From an uncultured Chloroflexota bacterium (GTDB lineage Bacteria; Chloroflexota; Anaerolineae; Promineifilales; Promineifilaceae): DNA of 14,448 bases. Numbering within the stretch: position 1 is the first letter of the stretch; each line of letters starts with the position of its first letter. Made by a program: the position numbers and the translations under genes. Where the stretch lies: contig CALFEW010000550.1 in the NCBI GenBank assembly GCA_937958365.1, forward strand, positions 1 to 14,448. The letters are read 5' to 3'. Positions 1 through 7,928 of this stretch are shown here, one piece after another. Under the pieces are notes generated by a model. That model was not told the origin of the DNA and ran no database searches. It saw only the letters and a program-made list of their open reading frames with translations.

Positions 1-1
1 C

Positions 2-1006
2 GCCAACCAGGACAAAGCCCAACTCGTCACCCTGCTAGACCCGCAGGCGCGCATTGATTTGCCCATCTTCGACCAGGAGCCGGTGCTGCGCGAATTTTTA
101 GCCGGGACCACCGGCAACACCCGCGCTTTTGTCAAAGTGCAAGACGGCTGCAATAACAAATGCACCTTCTGCGTCACCACCATCGCTCGCGGCGCGGGGC
201 AAAGCCGCCACCTCGGCGACGTCGTCGCTGAAATTCAGGCGCTGACCGCCGCCGGCTACCAGGAAGCCGTGCTAACCGGCGTTCATCTGGGCAGCTACGG
301 CCACGACTTCGGCGACAAGGCTGGCCTGGGCGAATTGGTCCGCGCCATTTTGCAGCACACCGACATTCCCCGCCTGCGCCTCTCCTCGCTGGAGCCGTGG
401 GACATCGCCCCAGACTTTTTTACGCTGTGGCAAAATCCGCGCCTGCTGCCCCATCTGCACATGCCGCTGCAAGCGGGCAGCGACAAAACGCTGCGTCGCA
501 TGGCCCGCCGCACCAGCCAGGCCGCCTTCCGCCACCTGTCCGATACCGCCCGCACCGCCATCCCCGACCTGAACCTTAGCACCGACCTCATCGTCGGTTT
601 TCCCGGCGAAACGGACGACGACTTTGCCGAAAGCCTGGACTACGTGCGCGAAATCGGCTTCTCGCGGCTGCACGTCTTCACCTACAGCCAGCGCCCCGGC
701 ACGGCCGCCGCCACCATGTCGGGTCAGGTTCCCGGCCCCACCAAAAAAGAACGCGCCCGCCGCCTGATTGACCTGGGACACGAGATGAGCCTGGCTTTTC
801 ATCGGCGGTTTGAGGGGGATACGCGGGCGGTGTTGTGGGAAACGGCCGTTGGTGCAGACAACGCCGGGCTGCGCTGGGTAGGTTACACAGACAACTACGT
901 GCGCGTTCATGCCCACGGCCCAACCGATCTAACCAACCGCGTCACTCCCACGCACCTGATCGAAGCGCAAGCCGATGGGCTGAGCGGAGTGATCGAAGAG
1001 AATTGA
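2..1006 (+). CDS. mtaB: tRNA t6A37 methylthiotransferase MtaB, C-terminal part (5' end outside window)
   Basis: The frame is open from base 2 with no start visible, so this is the last 334 codons of a gene entering from the left. It carries the radical-SAM cysteines CNNKCTFC (codons at 149, 161 and 170), the CxxxCxxC loop that binds a 4Fe-4S cluster. Next comes a VLTGVHLGSYG segment, which resembles MtaB (YqeV) more than MiaB or RimO. The last 65 or so residues fit a TRAM RNA-binding domain. Members of this family convert t6A to ms2t6A at position 37 of tRNAs that read ANN codons. The N-terminal UPF0004 domain, which holds the second cluster, lies mostly outside the window. One ACGGCCGT octamer at 842 encodes Thr-Ala-Val. 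The subfamily assignment rests on motif resemblance; radical-SAM methylthiotransferase is near certain. Confidence 0.9.
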   Translation, partial: ANQDKAQLVTLLDPQARIDLPIFDQEPVLREFLAGTTGNTRAFVKVQDGCNNKCTFCVTTIARGAGQSRHLGDVVAEIQALTAAGYQEAVLTGVHLGSYGHDFGDKAGLGELVRAILQHTDIPRLRLSSLEPWDIAPDFFTLWQNPRLLPHLHMPLQAGSDKTLRRMARRTSQAAFRHLSDTARTAIPDLNLSTDLIVGFPGETDDDFAESLDYVREIGFSRLHVFTYSQRPGTAAATMSGQVPGPTKKERARRLIDLGHEMSLAFHRRFEGDTRAVLWETAVGADNAGLRWVGYTDNYVRVHAHGPTDLTNRVTPTHLIEAQADGLSGVIEEN

Positions 1007-1017
1007 TTTCGGATTTC

Positions 1018-1052
1018 GGACTACGGAACACGGACTACGGAACACGGACTAC
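1018..1052. repeat. 14-bp tandem repeat between mtaB and the thioesterase gene
   Basis: The unit GGACTACGGAACAC occurs at 1018-1031 and 1032-1045 and then as a 7-base partial copy at 1046-1052. It fills most of the short space between the mtaB stop and the thioesterase Shine-Dalgarno sequence. No stable stem is evident. It looks like a slippage-prone spacer. Confidence 0.85.
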
Positions 1053-1065
1053 AGAGGGGGCCTCA

Positions 1066-1494
1066 TTGCAAACATCCAACCCTGAATATCAACAACTGGT
1101 GGCCGATATTTTCCAAAAGGCGGCTTTCGCGCGTGACCTGGGGCTGGAGTTGATGGGTTGTGGGCCGGGCTGGTGCGAGAGCCGCCTGGTGTTGCAGCCG
1201 CGCCACATGCAGCAGGATAATTTTGCCCACGCCGGGGTACAAACCACCATCGCCGACCACACGGCCGGAGCGGCGGCAGGTACGCTCATTCCGTCCGGCG
1301 CTTACGTACTGTCGGTGGAATTTAAGATGAATTTGCTGCGTCCGGGTATGGGAGAAGCCTTGTTTTGTCGGGCGGAAGTGCTAAAGCCGGGCCGCCGATT
1401 TAGCGTCGTCGAGGCGGAGGTGTTTGCCATCAGCGGTGAAACGCGCAAACTCATCAGCAAGTTCACCGGCACCATGGCGACGATGGGTGGTTAA
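1066..1494 (+). CDS. PaaI-family hotdog-fold thioesterase
   Basis: This is a 142-residue protein, the usual length of a single-domain PaaI/YbgC-type acyl-CoA thioesterase. The hotdog signature is seen as N52, H55, G57 and D64 in the stretch NFAHAGVQTTIADHTAGAAA, followed by VEFKMNLLRP and the closing strands. The family hydrolyses acyl- or aryl-CoA thioesters as homotetramers; the substrate here cannot be read. I chose the TTG at 1066 because AGAGGGGG ends 5 nt upstream and the fold starts soon after. The frame stays open upstream to 835, but that extension overlaps mtaB and is basic, low-complexity sequence. The gene follows mtaB by 59 bp on the same strand and may share its transcript. Confidence 0.85.
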   Translation: MQTSNPEYQQLVADIFQKAAFARDLGLELMGCGPGWCESRLVLQPRHMQQDNFAHAGVQTTIADHTAGAAAGTLIPSGAYVLSVEFKMNLLRPGMGEALFCRAEVLKPGRRFSVVEAEVFAISGETRKLISKFTGTMATMGG

Positions 1495-1567
1495 CTGTTA
1501 GCTTTGAGCCGTAAGCTATCAGCCCTTTGGCTACAAGTTTGGCAAAGTGGGTTAAGACGATAGAAAG

Positions 1568-1677
1568 CCGGGTTTACCCGGTGTTGTTTTGCAGACCGGC
1601 GCTTCAGCGCTGGTCGTTTGGGCGGTGAGCCTGGAGCTAAAGCCCCAGGCTAAAAAGCGACGCCCCGTAAACGGGGC
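1568..1677. repeat. Cluster of four short hairpins between convergent genes
   Basis: Four separate stem-loops lie side by side: 1568-1581 (CCGGGT/ACCCGG, 2-nt centre), 1594-1615 (10 bp with one G-T), 1628-1651 (about 10 bp with one mismatch) and 1662-1677 (GCCCCGT/ACGGGGC, centre AA). Their centres are all TTTA, TTCA or TAAA, although the stems differ in sequence. They sit between the 3' ends of the thioesterase gene and the minus-strand lipoprotein gene, so they could end transcription from both sides, but none has a clear U-tract. A REP-like dispersed repeat is the alternative. The rest of 1495-1734 shows no gene. Confidence 0.75.
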
Positions 1678-1734
1678 TAAAGGTGTTGGCCGGTTTGGGC
1701 CTTTACAAAGCGTGACCTTACCGCCAATAACAGC

Positions 1735-3219
1735 TTATTCCGCCAGAATGGTAAAGGGAGCGCGAATGATCGCCCGGTTGCGCAAGATGGGAACGTCGGT
1801 TCCGCCCGGTTCAAATTCTTGCGGCGTCCCGGCATCGTAGTGTAAGGCGGCGTGGAGAACGGCCGTTACCCCTTCCCCATCTATCACCACCGGTATTTCA
1901 CGGTTAATGCCCGCCGACAGCCAAGTCTGCCCCAGGATTTCGCCCAATTCCCCTTCGTCGTCGCTGTAAACCACCACCCAGGTATCAATCTCCGCCACGA
2001 CCAGAGGCACGATAACCGTCGTCTCGGCGCTGTCATCTGACAGCGCCTGATCGCGGGTAGCCAGATAATTGCCGGGATTGGTTCTAAAACCGAAGGGGTT
2101 GGGGATGCGCCCCTCGTAGGTGATTTGCGGGTCGGCGGCCGGGAAGTTGAAGTTATCACCCGCCTCTGTATCTTCGTGCAAGAAGATGAAAAGCTGGTCG
2201 GTGACGCTGCTGGTTTGCACCGACACGACGACCTGCTCATTCAGGCCATCCGCCAGCGCCGCCGAACCAATGATCAGACCAGGGCGACTGGCGCCATCAT
2301 CGGCGTAGACCACCAGCCAGCCGGGGCCATTGCTGATCACACGCTCCACGGTAACGGTGGTCGAGATGACCGGTTGGTCCAAAACCAGCACATCGGGCGG
2401 GTAAGTAACGTTGATCGCGGTAACGGCCGGTTCTCCGGCCACCAGCACGGGCATATCGCCATCGGGGTAATCGAAACGGTTGGCACGGCCGTCATCCTCA
2501 TGCAGCATCGCATGGAGTACCGGCGTCCCTTGCCGCCAGGGAATGTGGACGACCACGTCGGCGGTTTCGCCCGCTTCCACAAACGTATGGCCTAAAATCG
2601 GCCCGATGGCTCCATCGTCGTCGGCGTGGATAACCAGCCAGCCGGGAACGAGCATGGTCACGCCGTCCAGGCGCACCAGGCCATCTTCGCGGACGGCCTG
2701 GTCTGTGGCCGTGATGGCCGGCAGCGCCAGATCGCGGGTGATAGCGAACGATTGGGAGACAACGGCCGTCTCGTTTTGCAGCGGTTCATCTACACCGGGA
2801 AACTCAAACTCGCCTTCTTCGCCCGCGTCTACGTGGAGAATGGCGGCTAACTGGTCGGTGGCGGCCAGGGGATCAATGGTTACTTCGACGTCGTTGGTGG
2901 CGCCGGGGGAGACGGCCGTATAACCCAACACCTCGCCCACCTGCCCGTCCCGCTCCGCGTGAATGACCACCCAGGCCGGTTCCAAAACGGTGACGCTGCT
3001 GATGAGCAGACGGCCGTTTTCGTCCAGGCTCTGGTCTACGGCCGTCAGGGTTGGCTCCTGCGGCGTTGGGCTGGGGGCGATGGTGGGCGCAGCGGTAGGT
3101 TGAGCGGGGCGCGTCAGGGTGGGAACGGCCGTGATCGGCGGCGTCGGATCAGGCGTTGGCTCTTCCCCACAGGCCGCCAGCAGCAACAACAAAATCAGGC
3201 TGGTTAGAATCCGTTTCAA
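1735..3219 (-). CDS. Secreted lipoprotein with four DUF7282-like repeats
   Basis: This is a lipoprotein of about 494 residues. Two basic residues and a run of Leu precede a lipobox, LLAAC (Cys17 from the TTG start), and then a Thr/Pro-rich linker of about 40 residues. The rest is four imperfect repeats of 90-110 residues at roughly 58-160, 167-268, 275-370 and 385-492. Each has a W(V/L)V(I/V)(H/Y) strand, an acidic DxxG turn, an LG-T-AG stretch and an LH-D-----F--P ending. This resembles the DUF7282 domain of archaeal and chloroflexotal surface proteins, whose function is unknown. I prefer the TTG at 3219 because GAGGTG lies 6 nt upstream; a GTG at 3228 would add three residues. It follows the sigma/anti-sigma pair on the same strand, so it may be a target or sensor of that system. 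Seven ACGGCCGT octamers lie within it. Confidence 0.8.
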   Translation of the reverse strand: MKRILTSLILLLLLAACGEEPTPDPTPPITAVPTLTRPAQPTAAPTIAPSPTPQEPTLTAVDQSLDENGRLLISSVTVLEPAWVVIHAERDGQVGEVLGYTAVSPGATNDVEVTIDPLAATDQLAAILHVDAGEEGEFEFPGVDEPLQNETAVVSQSFAITRDLALPAITATDQAVREDGLVRLDGVTMLVPGWLVIHADDDGAIGPILGHTFVEAGETADVVVHIPWRQGTPVLHAMLHEDDGRANRFDYPDGDMPVLVAGEPAVTAINVTYPPDVLVLDQPVISTTVTVERVISNGPGWLVVYADDGASRPGLIIGSAALADGLNEQVVVSVQTSSVTDQLFIFLHEDTEAGDNFNFPAADPQITYEGRIPNPFGFRTNPGNYLATRDQALSDDSAETTVIVPLVVAEIDTWVVVYSDDEGELGEILGQTWLSAGINREIPVVIDGEGVTAVLHAALHYDAGTPQEFEPGGTDVPILRNRAIIRAPFTILAE

Positions 3220-3311
3220 TACAAACACCTCATGCTATTGGCTATCCAATGAGCCATAGACAATGATTCTGATTGTATGCCGGAACGTAGAAATGCCCAA
3301 AATCGTTCATC

Positions 3312-3569
3312 TCAATCACGGTCATCTGTGGCCTCACCCCGCAAAAAGGCGGCCTGTAAGCTGTCAAATAGGCGCTGCCGCCGCTGGATGGGAATGGTGC
3401 GCTGGCCTTGTTCCCGAAAGAGGGTGATGGTTTGCCGGGTGGTATCCAGCACAACGCGGCAGTTTTGGCAGGTAGCCAGATGTTCCTGGGCTGCGGCCGT
3501 TAATTCTTCATCCAAATTCTGGTCAATATAGTCAGACAGGTAGCTGATTAATTCATCACAAGTCATCAT
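3312..3569 (-). CDS. Zinc-binding anti-sigma factor (zf-HC2 type), soluble
   Basis: This is a short protein of 85 residues with the zinc-binding anti-sigma motif HLATCQNC (H-x3-C-x2-C, His30, Cys34 and Cys37 here) and an extra Cys near the N-terminus (MTCDEL), as in the ZAS family. Such proteins wrap around ECF sigma factors and keep them from core RNA polymerase. Most carry a membrane segment after the zinc domain; this one ends in a charged tail with no hydrophobic stretch, so it should be cytoplasmic. The Shine-Dalgarno GAGG at 3580-3577 overlaps the stop codon of the sigma gene, which suggests translational coupling. It favours the ATG at 3569 (7 nt spacing). Other in-frame ATGs lie at 3575 (only 1 nt from GAGG) and 3566. 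Confidence 0.8.
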   Translation of the reverse strand: MMTCDELISYLSDYIDQNLDEELTAAAQEHLATCQNCRVVLDTTRQTITLFREQGQRTIPIQRRQRLFDSLQAAFLRGEATDDRD

Positions 3570-3578
3570 CGTCATACC

Positions 3579-4160
3579 TCAGGCCAGGGCCGCGAAAGAT
3601 TCGGCCAGGCGCTCACGCAAAAAGAGACGGGCGCGATGCAGGCGCACTTTAACAGTGCTAATGGACAGATTGGTAATCACGGCCGTTTCCTCCGTCGTCA
3701 TTCCTTCCACTTCACGCAGCAAAAAAATCGCCCGATACTTCTCCGGCAGCGCCGCGATAGCCTGCTCCAAGGCCGCCGTCATCTCCGCTTCCGACAACAA
3801 TATTTCCGGCCCGGCCCGCCAATCGGCCAGAATAGTCGGGGCGACCATCTCCTCGTCGTCTGGCGTATCATCCAGCGAGATGGTCACACGGCGGCGGCGC
3901 AGCAAGTCTATAGATTTGTTATATGCGACGCGGTACAGCCAGGTACTCAGGCTGGACCGCCCCTCAAATTGCTCCAGACGCTCAAACAGACGCAAAAACG
4001 TCTCCTGCACCACCCCTTCCGCTTCGGCCTCATCGCCCAACAATCCGGCAGCCAATCGAAAAACAGGGTCAGAATAGGACTCGAACAGGACAACAAAGGC
4101 CCGTTCTTCTCTACGCCGCAGCGCGGCCAATAAGTCAGAATCACTCCATTGCTCGTTCAT
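3579..4160 (-). CDS. ECF-type RNA polymerase sigma factor (sigma-70 family)
   Basis: This 193-residue protein has only sigma regions 2 and 4, as is normal for extracytoplasmic-function sigma factors. Region 2 is at about 23-91, with EGVVQETFLRLF and LSTWLYRVAYNKSIDLLRRR. Region 4 is at about 127-183, with ALPEKYRAIFLLREVEGMTTEETA and the helix-turn-helix SISTVKVRLHRAR. Region 2 binds core polymerase and melts the -10 element, and region 4 reads the -35. The start ATG lacks a Shine-Dalgarno sequence. That fits a very short leader if the promoter candidate at 4174-4199 is used. The anti-sigma gene follows at once and presumably controls this protein. The ECF subgroup cannot be assigned from motifs alone. 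Confidence 0.9.
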   Translation of the reverse strand: MNEQWSDSDLLAALRRREERAFVVLFESYSDPVFRLAAGLLGDEAEAEGVVQETFLRLFERLEQFEGRSSLSTWLYRVAYNKSIDLLRRRRVTISLDDTPDDEEMVAPTILADWRAGPEILLSEAEMTAALEQAIAALPEKYRAIFLLREVEGMTTEETAVITNLSISTVKVRLHRARLFLRERLAESFAALA

Positions 4161-4173
4161 GGGCTGTATTTTA

Positions 4174-4199
4174 GACGAATATCAGGGGAAAAGGTTACA
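4174..4199 (-). promoter_or_regulatory. Candidate ECF-type promoter of the sigma/anti-sigma/lipoprotein operon
   Basis: Read on the minus strand, TGTAACC (4199-4193) is followed after 15 nt by CGTC (4177-4174) and then TAAAAT. An AAC-containing -35 and a CGTC-type -10 at this spacing are typical of ECF promoters, and ECF genes are often autoregulated. Transcription from here would begin only a few bases before the ATG at 4160. The match was found by eye and is unproven. Confidence 0.45.
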
Positions 4200-4355
4200 C
4201 CAACCCGGTCAGGATAGCGCTTTGGGGGGTCGTGGCGTTTACGTCGGTGGTGATTCGTAGATGAAACCCTGGTTCGCCGACTGTTAAACGCCGGCAAACA
4301 TTGTTAAAATGTAAACCTTGTGCGCTACATCATCTGATAGCAAGGATAGTTTTTT

Positions 4356-5141
4356 ATGGAAGACGTGTTGACTGACTCATCAGACTATAACGGCCGTTGG
4401 CGCTTCGACTGGCTGCTGCCGACTTTGTTCCAACCACGTCGTGCTTTTGCCCGCATTGCCAGGGTGGAAACGGCCGTCTGGCAAACCCCCATCCTCATTC
4501 TCGTCCTCAGCGGCCTCATTCGCACCCTGGTGAACGGTTCTGTGAAAGCCGCCGCCAACCTGGCCGCCGCCAACAGTGGCGCGCCGCCGGTCGGTTTTGA
4601 ATATTACACCCCGGAACAGCAGGCCCAACTCCAGCAGGCCATGGCCGCCACCAGCGGCCCCGTCTTCACCTACCTGCTGCCTTCCGTCGTCACCATCCTC
4701 GGCGTCTACTTCGGCTGGCTGATTTTGGGCTGGGTCATCCACCTCGGCCTCACCCTCATGGGCGGGCGCGGCAGCAGCCGTCAGGCGCTCAACGTCGTCG
4801 CCTGGACCCTGCTGCCCTTCGCCATTCGTGACGTGGTGCGCATCGGCGCCATGTGGCTCACCGGCCAGCCGCTCACCGCCCTCGGGCTTTCCGGCTTCGC
4901 CCCAACCACTGACGGCAATCTCACCATTTACCTCACGGCGCTGCTTGGTTTTGTGGATATTTACCTGTTGTGGCACATTCTCCTGCTGCTGGTTGGCGTG
5001 CGCGCCGCCGAACCCCTCAGCCGCGCCAAAGCGTGGAGCGTGGCCCTGTTCACCGTCATCGCCTTCACCCTGCTGCGCGCCCTGCCCGCCCTCATCGCCG
5101 CCCAATTCAGCGGGTTAACAGTGGTACGTCCATTTTTCTAA
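4356..5141 (+). CDS. Yip1-family integral membrane protein
   Basis: This 261-residue protein has a soluble N-terminal segment of about 40 residues containing the LFQPRRAFARI stretch common in bacterial Yip1-domain proteins (compare 'P...AF..I'). About five hydrophobic spans follow, at roughly 42-62, 104-135, 145-168, 190-215 and 228-250. No catalytic motif is seen. Bacterial Yip1 proteins have no settled function but often sit beside ABC exporters, as here. AAGGA lies 10 nt before the ATG. The next gene, an ABC ATPase, begins 80 bp downstream after a repeat-rich spacer, so the two are probably co-transcribed. The upstream gap (4161-4355) separates this gene from the divergent sigma gene. Apart from the sigma promoter candidate I see no clear promoter there; an ACATT/AATGT inverted repeat lies near 4298-4312. 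Confidence 0.75.
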   Translation: MEDVLTDSSDYNGRWRFDWLLPTLFQPRRAFARIARVETAVWQTPILILVLSGLIRTLVNGSVKAAANLAAANSGAPPVGFEYYTPEQQAQLQQAMAATSGPVFTYLLPSVVTILGVYFGWLILGWVIHLGLTLMGGRGSSRQALNVVAWTLLPFAIRDVVRIGAMWLTGQPLTALGLSGFAPTTDGNLTIYLTALLGFVDIYLLWHILLLLVGVRAAEPLSRAKAWSVALFTVIAFTLLRALPALIAAQFSGLTVVRPFF

Positions 5142-5147
5142 ATAGCC

Positions 5148-5214
5148 AATGGTCAATAGCTAATGGTCAATTGCCAACCGTTGACCATTGACCATTGACA
5201 ATTAACCATTGACA
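5148..5214. repeat. TGGTCAA / TTGACCA repeat cluster
   Basis: The 80-bp spacer between the Yip1 and ATPase genes is built almost wholly from one short word: AATGGTCAA twice on the plus strand (5149-5157 and 5162-5170), then its inverse, (T)TGACCATT or the near copy ACCATTGACA, several times up to 5214. The two orientations face each other and can fold into a large imperfect hairpin just ahead of the ATPase start codon. The sequence has no coding value. It could modulate expression of the second gene or be a decayed dispersed repeat. Confidence 0.8.
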
Positions 5215-5221
5215 ATTTCCC

Positions 5222-5924
<703 letters not shown>

Positions 5925-5926
<2 letters not shown>

Positions 5927-5957
5927 ATTTGTCAAATCTTAAAGATTTGACAAATCT
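5925..5957. repeat. Double palindrome AGATTTG-N-CAAATCT
   Basis: The block GATTTGTCAAATCTT (5926-5940) is followed by one base and then its exact reverse complement (5942-5956), a 15-bp perfect inverted repeat. Each arm is itself a palindrome (AGATTTG, one base, CAAATCT). It begins in the last base of the ATPase stop codon and ends before the ATG of the next gene. It could form a strong hairpin in the operon mRNA and reduce read-through or translation of the CARDB gene. Confidence 0.9.
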
Positions 5958-5973
5958 TAGAACGCAAACACCT

Positions 5974-7803
5974 ATGAACCAATCAACCATTTTCCGCAAA
6001 TACGCTCCTGGCCTCCTGCTGATTTTGCTGCTGGCCCTGACGATCAGCGCCGCGCCGCAAATTTACGCCCAGGCCGATACGCCCACACCCACCGCCACGG
6101 CCACCAATCCGCCATCAGCCGCGCCGCAGCCAACGGCCGTGCAGCCCAACACCGTCAGCAACACCACCGATACCGAACTGGTCGTCACCGGCGGCAATTT
6201 TGCCAATGGCGCGGTGGTGGTGCTGGAAGGGTACGGCGCATTGGCTACCACCACCGTCAGCGCCAATTTGCTGCGCGCCCTGCTGCCGGCCGGCGCGCCG
6301 CCGCGCACCTACACCGTCACGGTTGTCAACCCGGATGCGCAGGCCGCCTCCCTGACCAATGCCCTGACCGTCACGGCGCTGCCCGGCCCAACCGGTACGC
6401 CCGTGCCCACCAACACCCCCGCGGCGACGGCTTTTGTACGGCCGTTGCTCGTCGTGGACAGCTACGGCGCGAGTTCGGCGCAAATCGCCCCTGGCTCCAA
6501 TCTGGATTTCGAGATGACGTTAGCCAACGCCGGGCAAATTCCGGCCAGCAACATCGTCGCCACCTTTGTCAGCGGCAGCTTTGTGCCGCGCAACACTGGC
6601 GGCGTGCGGGCCATCGGCGGCTTGCAGCCCGGCGAAAAGTCGCGCTTCTGGCAGCCGCTGGCCGCCAGCGCCGATCTGGCCGGGCAGGCCATCGGCACGC
6701 TGGAAGTGAAAGTGTCTTATACCGATGCCAACGGCACGGCTTACAACGACACCTTTGCCCTGACGTTTCCCATCGTGCCACGAGCGGTAGGCGGGGCGGC
6801 TTCGGCCACGCCGACGCCCACCGCGACACCGACGGCCACGGCCGCGCCGCGCCTGCGCCCGCAGCTTATCATCACCGATTACACGATAGACGTGCCGCAG
6901 TTGGAGCCGGGCACGGTGTTTGAACTGGCCCTGACGGTGCAAAATCAGGGCAGCACCGACGCCCGCCGCGTGACGATGGTTGTGGGCGGCGGCACGGGCA
7001 GCAGCAGCGTCAACCCCGAAGGCACGCCGCAGGCCGGCGGGCTGGCCGGGGCCAGCGGCAGCTTCACCGAATTTGCTCCGGTGGGCACGTCCAACGTGCG
7101 CTCGCTGGGCGATCTGCTGCGCGGCCAATCGTTGGACACGGGCCAATCGCTCATCGTCAACGCCACCACCAAGCCGGGGGCTTACCCGCTGAAGGTGTCG
7201 TTTGTCTACAGCGACGACCAGAACGGCAGTTTTGTGGATGATCAGGTGATTACGCTGCTGGTGTTTAAACGGCCGTCGGTCAGCTTTAACTTTTACGCCC
7301 CAGAACCGGCCGTGTTTGCCGGTGAACCGGCCAGTTTGCCACTGCAAATTGTGAACACCGGCAGCGGCGCGGCCGTGTTGGGCACGTTCAAAGTAACGGC
7401 CGATGAGGCCGTGCTGGAAAACAGCTCGGTGTTTGTGGGCGCGCTGGAACCGGGCGGCTTCTTCCCGCTGGACGCGCTGCTAATCGCCAGCCAGCCGGGA
7501 CCACTGGATTTGCACCTGAGCGTAGATTACACCGACGACTTCAATCAGCCGCAAGTCATTACGCACACATTGACGGTGGAGGTGATGGAGGCGATGGTCT
7601 TCGAGGAGCCGGAAATGCCGCCGGAAGGCTTTGAGGAACCGGCAGCCGAACCGGAGCCGGAGACGTTGGGCGCAAAAATCTGGCGCTTTATCCTGGGTCT
7701 GTTGGGCCTGAGCAGCGGCGTGCCCACGCCGGAACAGCCCGTGGAGAGTGTGCCTTCGGACGTGCCGTCGGACTTTGGCGGGCCGGGGAATTTTGGGCCG
7801 TAA
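5974..7803 (+). CDS. Secreted IPT/TIG and CARDB-like repeat protein of the ABC unit
   Basis: This protein has 609 residues from the ATG at 5974. A signal peptide (about 1-34, FRKY then a Leu-rich core ending YAQA) is followed by a Thr/Pro linker and an IPT/TIG-like domain (about 57-135). Three CARDB-like Ig-fold domains follow at about 157-268, 297-430 and 435-537; each has the E-(L/M)-L-N-G strand pattern (FEMTLANAG, FELALTVQNQG, LPLQIVNTG) and a closing VSYTD or VDYTD strand. The tail is acidic, then has a short hydrophobic helix (about 568-580) and a Pro/Gly-rich end. It should act outside the membrane, perhaps as an adaptor or ligand-binding partner of the ABC permease encoded next. A TTG at 5929 with GGAG upstream would add 15 residues encoded by a palindromic repeat; I judge it less likely. 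Confidence 0.8.
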   Translation: MNQSTIFRKYAPGLLLILLLALTISAAPQIYAQADTPTPTATATNPPSAAPQPTAVQPNTVSNTTDTELVVTGGNFANGAVVVLEGYGALATTTVSANLLRALLPAGAPPRTYTVTVVNPDAQAASLTNALTVTALPGPTGTPVPTNTPAATAFVRPLLVVDSYGASSAQIAPGSNLDFEMTLANAGQIPASNIVATFVSGSFVPRNTGGVRAIGGLQPGEKSRFWQPLAASADLAGQAIGTLEVKVSYTDANGTAYNDTFALTFPIVPRAVGGAASATPTPTATPTATAAPRLRPQLIITDYTIDVPQLEPGTVFELALTVQNQGSTDARRVTMVVGGGTGSSSVNPEGTPQAGGLAGASGSFTEFAPVGTSNVRSLGDLLRGQSLDTGQSLIVNATTKPGAYPLKVSFVYSDDQNGSFVDDQVITLLVFKRPSVSFNFYAPEPAVFAGEPASLPLQIVNTGSGAAVLGTFKVTADEAVLENSSVFVGALEPGGFFPLDALLIASQPGPLDLHLSVDYTDDFNQPQVITHTLTVEVMEAMVFEEPEMPPEGFEEPAAEPEPETLGAKIWRFILGLLGLSSGVPTPEQPVESVPSDVPSDFGGPGNFGP

Positions 7804-7810
7804 CGGAGAG

Positions 7811-7882
7811 CAGACTTAGCCCTCCCCTCAATCCCCTCCCCAAGGGAGGGGAAGTCTGGCTCCCTCTCCCAAAGGGAGAGGG
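7811..7882. repeat. Two GC-rich inverted repeats before the permease gene
   Basis: Two hairpins lie in the 125-bp gap between the CARDB and permease genes. The first pairs TCCCCTCCC (7832-7840) with GGGAGGGGA (7844-7852) and is enclosed by CAGACTT/AAGTCTG (7811-7817 and 7852-7858). The second pairs CCCTCTCCC (7862-7870) with GGGAGAGGG (7874-7882). The stems are strong but lack a U-tract. This polypyrimidine/polypurine type of inverted repeat recurs in environmental bacterial genomes. Confidence 0.85.
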
Positions 7883-7928
7883 CAGGGGAGAGGGTTTAAA
7901 CTGTCAGGTCTTTGGTAGGTGAGCAACC

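Noticed and set aside
1589..1840. Plus-strand open frame of 83 codons
   Set aside because: It runs through the hairpin cluster and into the antisense of the lipoprotein gene; there is no protein-like pattern.
2125..2595. Plus-strand open frame of 156 codons opposite the lipoprotein gene
   Set aside because: The minus-strand lipoprotein has a lipobox and four internal repeats; this frame only mirrors them.
5148..5214. CRISPR-like array
   Set aside because: The repeated words are 7-9 bp, in both orientations, without regular spacers and without cas genes.
6520..7347. Long minus-strand open frame (275 codons) opposite the CARDB gene
   Set aside because: Its composition is Arg/Gly/His-rich and without domain features, as expected for the antisense of a G+C-rich gene; the plus-strand frame has a signal peptide and recognisable domains.
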